Below the pieces are notes generated by a model. The model did no database searches. It saw nothing but the letters and a program-made list of their open reading frames with translations, and was not told the DNA's origin. A stretch of DNA of 64,000 nt from assembly GCA_035390885.1 (NCBI GenBank), contig DAOOUW010000004.1, forward strand, positions 14,401 through 78,400, written 5' to 3'. The position numbers and the translations under genes are program-made. The DNA comes from JAOAFT01 sp035390885 (lineage in GTDB: Bacteria; Bacteroidota; Ignavibacteria; UBA10030). How positions within the stretch are numbered: position 1 is the stretch's first letter; every line of letters begins with the position of its first letter. Below are positions 52,362 to 61,450 of this stretch, piece by piece.

Positions 52362-53792
52362 ATGAAGATTAAAATCGGAATTCTTACTGGCATTGTTATT
52401 CTTTTCTGCTTTCTCACTGTTGTACTGTACGGAAATTTTATCCCTGATGATACATTCATTCATATTGGGTTTGCAAAGGATATTGCCGCTGGAAAAGGGT
52501 TCAGTTTTGCTGGAAACAAAACCTTTGGCTCGACTGCGCCACTCTGGCCTTTGCTCATTGCTTTGTTTTCATTCCTCGTTGGAAATTTAGAAACCACGGC
52601 AAAATTGCTTTCTCTTGCATTTGGAGTATGCGCCATCGGATTGTTTTTTTCAACAGCAGTTCATCGCTGGGGAGTTAAGAAAGGCGCTCTTGCTACACTT
52701 TTGTTAAGTTTCAATCCGTATATGCTTCGCTGGGCTGGCACTGGGATGGAGGCAACTGCTTCCGTATTCTGGATGACGCTTTTTCTTGCTGTGCTCTTAA
52801 GAAAAGATCGAGAGTACACATCTCGTTGGTATTATTTTGCGTTAGGATTTGCTCCTCTCATTCGACCAGAATTTTATTTAGTGGGATTTCTTTTTCTTCT
52901 TTTCAAATTGTTCGACCGTTCTATTTCTTTCTCTCAAATTCTTTTCTTTTTTATTCCTATTGTATTGTGGAATTCCTTTGCAGCGCTTTATTTTGGTACC
53001 GTTGTACCATCTACTTTTCTCGCAAAAGCTCATGATAAGTTTTTTGCCATCGAAGCTCACACAGCCATTCGCTCATTGAAGTTATTCCTTACACTCAATC
53101 CAATTGAACTTCTCTGTATTGTGGGAACGCTCTGCTTCATCCTTTTCTTTCGTTCATCCTCAAAAAAGCGCTCTTCACTTTTCGACAAGACAAATATTTC
53201 CCTGTTCTTGATTATCGTAGCAATTTACGGATACTATGTACTGAAGAATGTAACAATAATTTCCCGCCACATTCTTTTTACGTTGCCCGTGATGATTACG
53301 CTTGCAATTGAAAGCTTAACAATAGTCGAAGACAATGCTCAACTAAAAAAAATTGCATACAGTCTTGTGCTTGGAGGATTGCTTCTCTACAGCACAATTT
53401 TTACTTCTGTCATCGTTTATCCAGATGCTGTAAAATTTGCCAGTGGCTTTCAGAAAGAGTACCGAAAAATTGCTCGATTACTTTATGAGCAACCGGGTAA
53501 CAATAAGTCAGTAGCTTTATCAGATGTTGGAATCATCGGAGTTTATTCCGGATGCAAAATATATGACTTCAATGGGTTGGTCGATCGTGAACGCTTTCAG
53601 TACTCTTCCAGAGATGAGTACGTCCGAAGCAAACATCCGGATTTTATTATCACACGTGGGGAATTTGATATCTCAACAATTGCTCCATCAGAAGCGTCTG
53701 TAGAAAAAATCTATGAAACAACATTTACAGGAATGGGAATTAACGAAACGCTTCCAGTGCACGTAACGGTGTATGCCATTCATTGGTTGTGA
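52362..53792 (+). CDS. Polytopic membrane glycosyltransferase, GT39/ArnT-like
   Basis: 476 residues, about ten hydrophobic helices. The N-terminal YGNFIPDDTFIHIGFAKDI carries the DD motif placed just after TM1, the usual acidic catalytic motif of GT-C transferases using polyprenyl-phosphate sugars. LRWAGTGMEATASVFW and the LIRPEFYLVG loop are typical. The C-terminal soluble part (about 400-476) has DVGIIGVYSGCKIYDFNGLVD, common in this DUF2029/GT39-like group. Donor is probably polyprenyl-P-hexose, acceptor unknown. Its end is 26 bp from the convergent propeller gene. Confidence 0.8.
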   Translation: MKIKIGILTGIVILFCFLTVVLYGNFIPDDTFIHIGFAKDIAAGKGFSFAGNKTFGSTAPLWPLLIALFSFLVGNLETTAKLLSLAFGVCAIGLFFSTAVHRWGVKKGALATLLLSFNPYMLRWAGTGMEATASVFWMTLFLAVLLRKDREYTSRWYYFALGFAPLIRPEFYLVGFLFLLFKLFDRSISFSQILFFFIPIVLWNSFAALYFGTVVPSTFLAKAHDKFFAIEAHTAIRSLKLFLTLNPIELLCIVGTLCFILFFRSSSKKRSSLFDKTNISLFLIIVAIYGYYVLKNVTIISRHILFTLPVMITLAIESLTIVEDNAQLKKIAYSLVLGGLLLYSTIFTSVIVYPDAVKFASGFQKEYRKIARLLYEQPGNNKSVALSDVGIIGVYSGCKIYDFNGLVDRERFQYSSRDEYVRSKHPDFIITRGEFDISTIAPSEASVEKIYETTFTGMGINETLPVHVTVYAIHWL

Positions 53793-53818
53793 AGAATGAG
53801 TGAAGATTTTGCCGCCGC

Positions 53819-56262
53819 CTAACGACGAATGACTGCGATTTTCCCTGACACTGTTTTGTTTTCGTCAGAGGCATACGCAATCACGATGTAAATTCCTGAT
53901 GCAACAAGTTTACCATTCGAATCTGTTCCATCCCAGAAAGCTCTGCCGCCGCCTTGAGCAGAAAATTGCTTAACAAGCTTGCCGCTCACTGTAAGAATTT
54001 TAATGACCGAGTTGGTAACAAGGTTGCGAATAACAAGCTGGCTTTCATTTGGTACGATAAACGGTTGCGGACTGCATTGGAGCGATGTATACTCTTTTTG
54101 CGGATGAATGGCTGCAATTCCCAGCGCCGAAAGTCCCGTTTCTGTTCCAAAATATGCAACGCCGCGTTTCGAATCGATAGCAACAGAACGTACATCGTTC
54201 GTCGGAAGTAATCCATTCGTGGTCGTGGTAGAATACTGCGCAAGCAGTTCCGAACCATCGGGATTGACAACCAGAACTCCTTCTTNNNNNNNNNNNNNNN
54301 NNNNNNNNNNNNNNNNNNNNNNNNNNNNNNNNNNNNNNNNNNNNNNNNNNNNNNNNNNNNNNNNNNNNNNNNNNNNNNNNNNNNNGAATACTGCGCAAGC
54401 AGTTCCGAACCATCGGGATTGACAACCAGAACTCCTTCTTTTGTGCCAACCCATTTGTTATTCATTCCGTCAACGGCAATGCTTTGAATAACACGCCCGT
54501 TGAGAATATAAGAAGAACTCAAACTTGTTGGAGAAAGCGGGTCGAAGAGAATACGAACGCCGGAATTTGTACCGATCCATACATTACCATCTAAATCACC
54601 AACAACGTAGAGTACCGTGTTGCTCGGCAAACCATTGGAGGTCGAAAGTTTTCCCCAGCCGCCAGATGTCGTTCCGCTGATAAGTTTTTGTTCGTTGAGG
54701 TAGAATAATCCCGGTTGTTTCATATCGGATGGTACGGAGTTCGCCATCCACTTTGTGTTATATTGGTCGATCCAGAGTCCATGGAAGAGCGCTTCCGATG
54801 GACTTAATTCGTTGTCGAAATAAGTTGCTGATGTATCGGTATCAAGTCGCACCAAGCTTCTGCCAGAGTATCCTACCCGATTTGTAATCCAGGTTTTTCC
54901 ATTATTGTCCACCGCAACAGCTCCGGTCACCACATACGCTGGTGGATTTTGGTTTACAGCGCCAGGCAGACTTGGTTTGCTATAGTAATCGAGCTTTCTA
55001 TAAATAGAATCGCCGCGTAACTCCACAACTCCATTTCCCCACGAGCTTATCCACACTGAATTATTTGCACCGATTGAAACCCAATAGTAATCATCAAAAG
55101 GTTGATTGTTTTTTTGCATGATCGGATAGCGATCGCTCGAAAAATTTTTCCATTGACTGTCATCCGATAAATCAGGATTATAACGATAGAAACCTGCTCC
55201 ATACGCGGGGCGTGAAGCTGCCCAAAGTACTCCATTCTCATCAACTGCAAGACTCGTAAAAATGTTTGATGCAGGACCGTTCGGCAAAAGTGTATCGACA
55301 CTACCAGACTCGAACTTGAGCACGCCGGTCGTTGGCGTTCCAACATAGAACGCTGTTCCATGCGCAACCGATGAGGCAGAACCATTTGATGATACGATTG
55401 GCAGCGGTGTATCGGTAACATATTGCATCATCGAAATTGTAAAACTGTTTCCATTTGTATGAAGTAGAAACAAAGTTTCATTTACTACACACATTTGTTT
55501 AACAGAAATCGATGAGAGTTGTGGAAGGGCGGAGAATGCATCGTCAAGATACGCTGCAACGCCACTGGGTGTAGAGACAAGAAGCGTATCGTGAAATAGA
55601 ATCATCGAGGTTACGCTGGAACTTGATAGCCCATTCAATAGTCGTTGGCTCCATGCATCAGGAGAAGATAAGTTGGATGACAAACGCGATGCCGTTGCAA
55701 CGCCAGCAGTTGTACCAACCCAGAGTTGATCTCCCTGAACAAGAAATGAAGTAACTTGAGGAGAAGATGTAAAACCAAAATTAGTGTAGGTATCTCCAAA
55801 TTCCCACTTCGATAACCGAAATTCAGCGACGCCAAAATCTGCTATCACATAGAGCATTGTACCGTTTTGAACGAATCCACGAATTGCTCGCTGCGTCCAT
55901 CGAGTTGGATCGATATTTTGAATTTCGAGAATCGATTTCCACGATTCCGTTTGTGGATTGAAAACAGAAATTGCTCCCGTCGTGGCTCCTATCCAGATAT
56001 TTCCATCAGTATCGGTACCTAATGATTGTAGGCTGTTAGAAGCAAGTCCATCTGAGTTATTATACTGTTTGAGTTTCTTCGTTGCAAAATCGTAAACGAA
56101 CATTCCTCCACTCGATGCCGCATAGAGAGCTCTATCGGTTGCCAGCACGCTTTGCACTTCCTTCATTGAAGTAAAATTCTTCCAGCTTCCAACAGGGAAG
56201 GATTGCGCGCTCACTTCCAATGCACTGATTGCTATGACAGCAAAAATTTTCCAATACTTCAT
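53819..56262 (-). CDS. Secreted two-component-regulator-type propeller protein with T9SS sorting domain (interrupted by assembly artefact)
   Basis: Signal peptide at the start (FAVIAISALEVSAQ). Repeated propeller phrases: GLASNSLQSLGTDTDGNIWIGAT, GLPSNTVLYVVGDLDGNVWIG, SIAVDGMNNKWVGTKEG. C-terminal sorting domain (QLVIRNLVTNSVIKIL, GRAFWDGTDSNGKLVASGIYIV, GKIAVIRR). A 100-N gap at 54286-54385 with an exact 55-bp duplication splits the frame. Removing 155 bp (one copy plus the gap) restores one frame of 762 residues, because 155 is 2 modulo 3 and the two flanking frames differ by exactly that. No kinase domain follows, so it is the stand-alone type, likely a surface or secreted adhesin/sensor. 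Ends 3 bp before ribH. Confidence 0.82.
54231..54440. other. Scaffold gap with 55-bp flanking duplication
   Basis: 100 N at 54286-54385. Bases 54231-54285 and 54386-54440 are identical over 55 bp, ending and starting exactly at the N run. That length and position match two contigs overlapping by an assembler k-mer, joined as if a gap existed. Confidence 0.9.
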
Positions 56263-56265
56263 AAT

Positions 56266-56751
56266 TTATTTTCGATTTAGTAACTGAAAGAGGGAAGCCA
56301 TTTCAAATGCGGTAAGCGCAGCATCCCAGCCTTTATGTCCTTGCTTTCCACCAACTCGTTCTTGAGCTTGTCGAAGATTATTCGTCGTCAACACTCCGAA
56401 GACCACGGGAATAGACCAACGTAGCGCTGTTGCCTGAATTCCACGAGCAGTTTCAGTTGAGATATATTCAAAGTGCGGCGTTTCCCCCCGAATCACAGCG
56501 CCAAGACAAATAATCGCATCCCAGCGTCGTTGAGCGGCAAGTTTATTGGCAACTTGTGGAAGTTCAAAAGCGCCTGGACAATAGAACACTTTCCACTGTT
56601 GCTTTTTTACGCCATGCGACTGGAAACATTCTTCGACTCCTTGAAGCAGCTTTGATGTGATCGATGAATTAAATCGGCTCACAACCACAGCAAAACGAAA
56701 TTTCGACACATCGCCATCGAACATTTTTCGTTGATGATTTTTTTTATTCAT
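56266..56751 (-). CDS. ribH: 6,7-Dimethyl-8-ribityllumazine synthase
   Basis: Penultimate riboflavin step, condensing the ribityl-pyrimidinedione with dihydroxybutanone phosphate. 161 residues. VVSRFNSSITSKLLQG, PGAFELPQVANKLA, ICLGAVIRGETPHFEYI (the catalytic His) and PVVFGVLTTNNLRQAQERVGGKQGHKG are all diagnostic. It is 4 bp from the propeller gene and directly follows the PHP gene; no other rib genes are in view and no FMN riboswitch is visible upstream. Confidence 0.96.
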   Translation of the reverse strand: MNKKNHQRKMFDGDVSKFRFAVVVSRFNSSITSKLLQGVEECFQSHGVKKQQWKVFYCPGAFELPQVANKLAAQRRWDAIICLGAVIRGETPHFEYISTETARGIQATALRWSIPVVFGVLTTNNLRQAQERVGGKQGHKGWDAALTAFEMASLFQLLNRK

Positions 56752-56752
56752 A

Positions 56753-57637
56753 CTACTTCTTCTCGAATAATCTTTTTTTCATCTGAACAATATTATGATT
56801 GGGAACAAAATACGAACCTAAATTTTTTTCTTCGAACGACGTAACGCCATGGTAATCCGACCCGCCGCTCTCGAGCAGAAAGTAGCGATCGGCAATAGCA
56901 TGGTAATAATGAACTTGCGGTTCCTGGTGCGATGGATGAATTGTTTCGATTCCATCTAATCCGAGCGAAACAAGTTCTTCAATATCGCCATTCGTTGTAT
57001 ACTTTCCTGGGTGGGCAAGGAAGGAGAGTCCGCCTGCTTGAGCAAGTAAATCAATTGCTCGTTGAGGAGAGAGATGGTACTTCATTTCATACGCGGGACA
57101 GTCGGCGCCAATGTAACGGGCAAACGCTTCATGGTATGTTTCTACGTAGCCTTCGTGGAGCATTGCATTTGCTATGTGCGGACGTCCGATAGCTCCTTGC
57201 TTTGAATACTGAAGCACTTTGTCAATGGTAAGAGGAATATTGAGAGCATTCAGTTTCTGCACCATTCGCTCAGCGCGCTTCAATCGTTCCTCTCTAAAAA
57301 ATGATAAAACTTCTAGAAATTCTGTATTTGTGGGATCGAAAAAATATCCAAGGATGTGAATATCCTGTCCATTTATCTCAACGCTCAGTTCAACGCCGGT
57401 AATAACTTCAACGCCAACGGTTGCGCCGTACTGTTGAGCTTCCTTCAGTCCGCCAATATGATCATGATCTGTAATTGCAATAGTCGTAATACCTTGCGAC
57501 TTACACTTATCGATGATTTCTCCTGGCGAGCAAATTCCATCAGAGTAATGAGTGTGAAGATGCAAATCTGCTTTTTGGTGGTTCGACTCTTGAAACTCTA
57601 TTTCAGCTGCCCCCTTCTCATCATTTATTCCATTCAT
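56753..57637 (-). CDS. PHP-domain phosphoesterase (RNase AM/TrpH type)
   Basis: 294 residues. PHP metal motifs: ADLHLHTHYSDGICSP, ITDHDHIGG, GVELSVEINGQDIHILGYFFD, and the C-terminal HPGKY, IHPSHQ and SGGSDYHG. The PHP_HIS2/YciV layout with a helical insert at about 120-180 fits E. coli RNase AM (TrpH), a 5'-3' exonuclease that matures rRNA and RNA 5' ends. Metal ligands all present. The frame starts at ATG 57637, and crp lies 55 bp upstream on the same strand. Activity inferred from family. Confidence 0.87.
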   Translation of the reverse strand: MNGINDEKGAAEIEFQESNHQKADLHLHTHYSDGICSPGEIIDKCKSQGITTIAITDHDHIGGLKEAQQYGATVGVEVITGVELSVEINGQDIHILGYFFDPTNTEFLEVLSFFREERLKRAERMVQKLNALNIPLTIDKVLQYSKQGAIGRPHIANAMLHEGYVETYHEAFARYIGADCPAYEMKYHLSPQRAIDLLAQAGGLSFLAHPGKYTTNGDIEELVSLGLDGIETIHPSHQEPQVHYYHAIADRYFLLESGGSDYHGVTSFEEKNLGSYFVPNHNIVQMKKRLFEKK

Positions 57638-57692
57638 ATATCACGACACTATTTATTTGATATCAATTACAAAGAAGGATGGGAGATTTTTG

Positions 57693-58379
57693 TTAGACAA
57701 ACTCCTGGCGAAATGCTTCGTAGTCATTGATAATTAGCTTGTTACCTTTCATTTCAATTTTCCCCTGCTCTGCAAACATATGGAGCATACGGGAAATTGT
57801 CTCACGGGATGTGCCAGCCATATTTGCTAAATCCTGTTGAAGAGGAAGTTCATCGATTTCGACTTTCCCTTTCCGAAAAACTCCAAGGTCTTCTGCAAGC
57901 ATTAGCAGTACATTTGCCACTCGACCAGCTGCATCTTTCAAGGAAAGACTTTTGATTTGCATATCTGCTTTCCTGAGCCGCATTGCAAGCTCCGAAAGGA
58001 GCGAGACGGCAATCGAAGGATATTCGTTGAGCATCTGAAGAAAATCTCTTCTGTGAATCATGAACAATTCAGATTTTGTCGTTGCGACCACGCTTGCAGA
58101 ACGAGCCATGCCATCGAGCAATGACATTTCTCCAAAGAATTCTCCGGGACCAAACATCGAGAGGATCACTTCTCTACCTGTATCATCCATTCTTACAACC
58201 TTGACTTTACCAGAAATAATGATAAAGAGCGCAGCGCCGCTTTCCTGTTCAATGACGACAACGTTCCCCTTCTTATGTTTTTGCCGCGTTCCTAACCTTG
58301 CAATTTTCTCCAATTCCTTATCATTGAGATCAGCAAAAATTGGCACAGTCCTGAGAAAATGAATTTCTTCTTGTTGCAT
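57693..58379 (-). CDS. Crp/Fnr-family transcription regulator
   Basis: 228 residues: cyclic-nucleotide-binding domain (about 15-125) and HTH_Crp (about 145-220, recognition helix TSRETISRMLHMF). Cap residues GEFFGEMSLLDGMARSASV keep Glu84, Arg93 and Ser94, matching E. coli Crp Glu72/Arg82/Ser83 for cAMP binding. No N-terminal cysteines for an Fe-S cluster, so it is Crp-like rather than Fnr-like. Its own promoter is at 58420-58448. The cyclase at 11980-14187 is a possible source of ligand. GTGGGAGAACAGCT before ATG. Confidence 0.92.
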   Translation of the reverse strand: MQQEEIHFLRTVPIFADLNDKELEKIARLGTRQKHKKGNVVVIEQESGAALFIIISGKVKVVRMDDTGREVILSMFGPGEFFGEMSLLDGMARSASVVATTKSELFMIHRRDFLQMLNEYPSIAVSLLSELAMRLRKADMQIKSLSLKDAAGRVANVLLMLAEDLGVFRKGKVEIDELPLQQDLANMAGTSRETISRMLHMFAEQGKIEMKGNKLIINDYEAFRQEFV

Positions 58380-58419
58380 AGCTGTTCTCCCACTTCATTG
58401 AACACATACTTCGAAAATC

Positions 58420-58448
58420 AATATATTTGCTTGTGTGTTGAGAATCAA
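58420..58448 (-). promoter_or_regulatory. Promoter of the crp-PHP-ribH run
   Basis: Minus strand TTGATT (58448-58443), 17-bp spacer, TATATT (58425-58420). Leader about 34 nt. A GAATC...GATTC hairpin (58442-58475) overlaps the -35 box. Confidence 0.6.
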
Positions 58449-58475
58449 GTTTTTTCGAGCGGAGTCGAGAGATTC
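58442..58475. repeat. Small inverted repeat overlapping the crp promoter
   Basis: Nested arms: GAATC/GATTC outer, TCGA/TCGA inner (58455-58468), core GCGGAG. The GAGCGGAGTCGAG word is like short dispersed repeats seen in FCB genomes (recollection). Confidence 0.35.
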
Positions 58476-58547
58476 AGTATCCTCCTTTTCTTTTTCTTAT
58501 GCTATATAGACATTGCACTGTGAAAAATTTTTCCTTCCGTATACATA

Positions 58548-59360
58548 TCAAACTTTAGCTAATTCCTGTTTTAGATAATCAATAACGGCGACAGGTTGTG
58601 GATCTTCTCGGTTGAGAATTGCGAGATATAAAGATACCCAATCTCCATAGTACACCAACGAAAAGATTCGTGCAAGAAGAGATTTCCCTTCACTCTGCAC
58701 TTCATAGACAGCATGGGCGTATCGACCGACAATTTGTTTCGTAATTTGCTCGCGCACTGCAACGCGTGGATGTGTATCTTTATCTCGTAAAAAAACAACC
58801 GTGATTTGTTTCATAAGATCGGGTAAACACTTCCATCCCACCAGTTCATTGTGATTCATCTCCGGTAAAACATTACCGTGGGAAAGTTGTTTTGCATTCT
58901 CTGCAAATTGTCCACGCCAGCGAAGATTCACCGTATCCAAATGTTCCGTCGGTGAGTAAATACATGGAAGTGTGCCAAAACATGCTTCCGCAAGTTTCAA
59001 TGGAGCATTCTCTGCCGATTCTGGATTGCCATAGATTTCAGCTTTCGCTTTCAGCAAAGCAATTGTCTCNNNNNNNNNNNNNNNNNNNNNNNNNNNNNNN
59101 NNNNNNNNNNNNNNNNNNNNNNNNNNNNNNNNNNNNNNNNNNNNNNNNNNNNNNNNNNNNNNNNNNNNNGAACGCAGCAAATCGCCTCCAATTGCTGAGC
59201 CGCCAAGTCCGGTGAGAACAATGTTCTTTACTCCTCGAGCCTGTAGTTTTACTGGCGCAGTCTTTCCAATTTGCACTGCTTCTTCAATTTGCTGAGGGAA
59301 ATTTAGTATCCATTTGTACATCCCTTTTGGATCGAGAGCTTGAATATCATTGAGCGTCAT
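58548..59360 (-). CDS. Bifunctional phosphoglucose/phosphomannose isomerase, interrupted by sequence gap
   Basis: SIS-domain isomerase of the PGI/PMI family. N-terminal part 1-63 has GLGGSAIGGDLLR, the sugar-phosphate-binding glycine loop. The C-terminal part carries GRGQF-like WRGQFAENAKQLSHGNVLPEMNHNELVGW with the conserved E and H, and ends PVAVIDYLKQEL. A 100-N gap (59070-59169) replaces the middle; since family members are about 330-350 residues and only 236 are present, roughly 100 residues are missing. Unlike the first gap, the flanks are not duplicated, so sequence is truly absent. GGAAGGATTTACTT before ATG. Confidence 0.88.
   Translation of the reverse strand: MTLNDIQALDPKGMYKWILNFPQQIEEAVQIGKTAPVKLQARGVKNIVLTGLGGSAIGGDLLRXXXXXXXXXXXXXXXXXXXXXXXXXXXXXXXXXXETIALLKAKAEIYGNPESAENAPLKLAEACFGTLPCIYSPTEHLDTVNLRWRGQFAENAKQLSHGNVLPEMNHNELVGWKCLPDLMKQITVVFLRDKDTHPRVAVREQITKQIVGRYAHAVYEVQSEGKSLLARIFSLVYYGDWVSLYLAILNREDPQPVAVIDYLKQELAKV
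59070..59169. other. Unresolved 100-N scaffold gap
   Basis: Lies inside the PGI/PMI gene. Flanking sequences are unrelated, so the true gap is of unknown size and probably near 300 bp judging by missing protein. Confidence 0.95.
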
Positions 59361-59387
59361 AAGTAAATCCTTCCTTACATAATGTTA

Positions 59388-61145
59388 TTAGCTTAATGGA
59401 ATATCGGGAAATTTTTGTTTCATTACTGTTGTAAGATAAGTTTTAATTTCATCTTCCGATCGCATTTGAAGCGCTTGTTCTGCAATCCGTTGCGCTTCTG
59501 AATAATGGATAGACCGAATAATCTTTTTGATTTCCGGAAGAACAGTTGGAACAACGCTGAATTCATCCAACCCCAGTCCTATCAGAAGCATTGCTGCAAG
59601 TGGATTGCCCGCCATTTGCCCACACATTCCTACCCATACCTGATTCTCTTTCCCGCGTCGAATAATGTACTGTAACGATCGTACAACGGCGGGGTGAAAT
59701 TCCTGAAATAAGTCAGCCACAATTTCATTCCCGCGATCAACGGCAAGCAAATATTGAATTAAATCGTTTGTGCCAATACTGAGAAATTGCACTTCCTTTG
59801 CAAGGTGATCGGTAATTGCGGCGGCAGCCGGCACTTCGATCATCACTCCAATTTGAATCTTCTCATCGTAGGGAAGTCCCTTCTGGCGTAAATCATCTTT
59901 TGCCTGTGCGAGGAGTTGTTTGGCAAGCTGCACTTCTTTGATACTCGTTACCATTGGAAACATGATGGCAAGATTATGCTTGACGCTCGCTCTCAGGATT
60001 GCGCGCAGTTGATCTAAAAAGATTTGCGGTTTATCGAGCATCACACGAATTCCACGCCAGCCAAGGAAAGGATTGTTCTCCTTGACGCCTTGAGCCATAA
60101 ATTTATCCCCCCCGATATCGAACGTACGAATAATCACCTGTTTCGGATACATCGCTTCTGCAATTCGGTTGTAATTTTCATACTGTTCATCTTCGGACGG
60201 AAAAACTTCTCGTCCAAGGAGAAAACTTTCTGTTCGGTACAGTCCTATGCCATCTGCACCTTGTTGTTTCACGAAGTCCAATTCCTCTAAGAGCTCGATA
60301 TTTGCAGAAAGCTGAACACGGCGTTCGTCAAGAGTCTCTGCTGGCTCCTTGCGAAGCTTGGCAAGTCTTTGTGTAAATTGTTCATAGTCGGCTTTTTGTT
60401 TTTCAAAATACTCAAGAGTTTCTTGCGTTGGATTCAGAACTACCAATCCATTGGATCCGTCGATAATGACTACGTCGTTCGATTGAGCAATTGTTGAAAT
60501 TTGATGCACTCCTACAACAAGCGGAATTTTCAATGCGCGCGCGAGTAAAGCCATGTGGCTCGTCGCTCCGCCTAATTCGGTAACGTACCCAAGCACATCG
60601 TTCCGACTAAAAAGCAACGCATCGGCGGCGGCAAGGTGATGAGAAATGATTACATACGATCCATCAAGTTTCGACGGTAATTTCTGCTCCTCTAAATTTC
60701 GGAGAATACGGTTACAGACATCCTGAAGATCGTCGGCGCGTTCACGAGCGTATTCATCCTTCGCACCCGTCATAATGCGATAGTATTTTTCAATTTCATC
60801 CCGAACGAGAAAATCGGCGTTCTTCTTCTCCTTGCGAATTCGATCGATGATTGTCGTAAAGAGATAATCATCCTCGAGCAAGAGGAGCTGCGCTTCGAAT
60901 ATCTTTGCCTGTTCCGGTCCTAACCGTTGATCGGCAAATTGGAATATTTTTTGAAGTTCATACTGTGAACGCTCACGAGCTTTTTGAAGCCGTTCAATCT
61001 CTTTGTCAATTTCCGTCTGATCCAGCGATCGTACATAGACCGAAGGAGTATGCTTGCGGAAGATGTATGCAGGACCAATAGAAATTCCAGGCGACGCCGG
61101 AATCCCTTTGAAACGAATTTCTTTGATTGCAGTACTAGTTGCCAT
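59388..61145 (-). CDS. ptsI: Phosphoenolpyruvate-protein phosphotransferase (PTS enzyme I)
   Basis: Autophosphorylates from PEP and passes phosphate to HPr. 585 residues, normal length. Phospho-His H197 in GGATSHMALLARAL, PEP-binding region GIGLYRTESFLLG, IRTFDIGGDKF, EVPAAAAITDHLA, and the catalytic Cys in GMCGQMAGNP. It follows ptsH by 22 bp, and PGI/PMI by 27 bp. No EII permease genes in the window. Confidence 0.97.
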   Translation of the reverse strand: MATSTAIKEIRFKGIPASPGISIGPAYIFRKHTPSVYVRSLDQTEIDKEIERLQKARERSQYELQKIFQFADQRLGPEQAKIFEAQLLLLEDDYLFTTIIDRIRKEKKNADFLVRDEIEKYYRIMTGAKDEYARERADDLQDVCNRILRNLEEQKLPSKLDGSYVIISHHLAAADALLFSRNDVLGYVTELGGATSHMALLARALKIPLVVGVHQISTIAQSNDVVIIDGSNGLVVLNPTQETLEYFEKQKADYEQFTQRLAKLRKEPAETLDERRVQLSANIELLEELDFVKQQGADGIGLYRTESFLLGREVFPSEDEQYENYNRIAEAMYPKQVIIRTFDIGGDKFMAQGVKENNPFLGWRGIRVMLDKPQIFLDQLRAILRASVKHNLAIMFPMVTSIKEVQLAKQLLAQAKDDLRQKGLPYDEKIQIGVMIEVPAAAAITDHLAKEVQFLSIGTNDLIQYLLAVDRGNEIVADLFQEFHPAVVRSLQYIIRRGKENQVWVGMCGQMAGNPLAAMLLIGLGLDEFSVVPTVLPEIKKIIRSIHYSEAQRIAEQALQMRSEDEIKTYLTTVMKQKFPDIPLS

Positions 61146-61167
61146 TTTCTTTACCCATTGATATCAT

Positions 61168-61437
61168 TTACATTGGTTCATCAAAGCCGCGTTCAAATAA
61201 ATCGACCATCGCTTTGCACGCTTCTTCCTCATCGACGCCGTCAAACTTCAGCAGAAGCTTTGAGCCTTGCTCTGCAGCTAATGTCATTACACCGATGATA
61301 CTCTTGCCGTTGATTTCCATGTCGTCCTTTTCAATATAGAAATCTGATTTGAATTTTGCTGCTAATTTTACAATTGCTGCCGCCGGTCGAGTATGTAAGC
61401 CTGCCTTATTTCTGATTGTAACTTCCCGCTGAATCAT
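61168..61437 (-). CDS. ptsH: Phosphocarrier protein HPr
   Basis: 89 residues. Phospho-acceptor H15 in NKAGLHTRPAA, and Ser46 in NGKSIIGVM, the region targeted by HPr kinase in some phyla. Normal length with a short C-terminal extension. Directly precedes ptsI. The GGGAGTATAGC before ATG is a weak Shine-Dalgarno. Confidence 0.95.
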   Translation of the reverse strand: MIQREVTIRNKAGLHTRPAAAIVKLAAKFKSDFYIEKDDMEINGKSIIGVMTLAAEQGSKLLLKFDGVDEEEACKAMVDLFERGFDEPM

Positions 61438-61450
61438 GCTATACTCCCGC

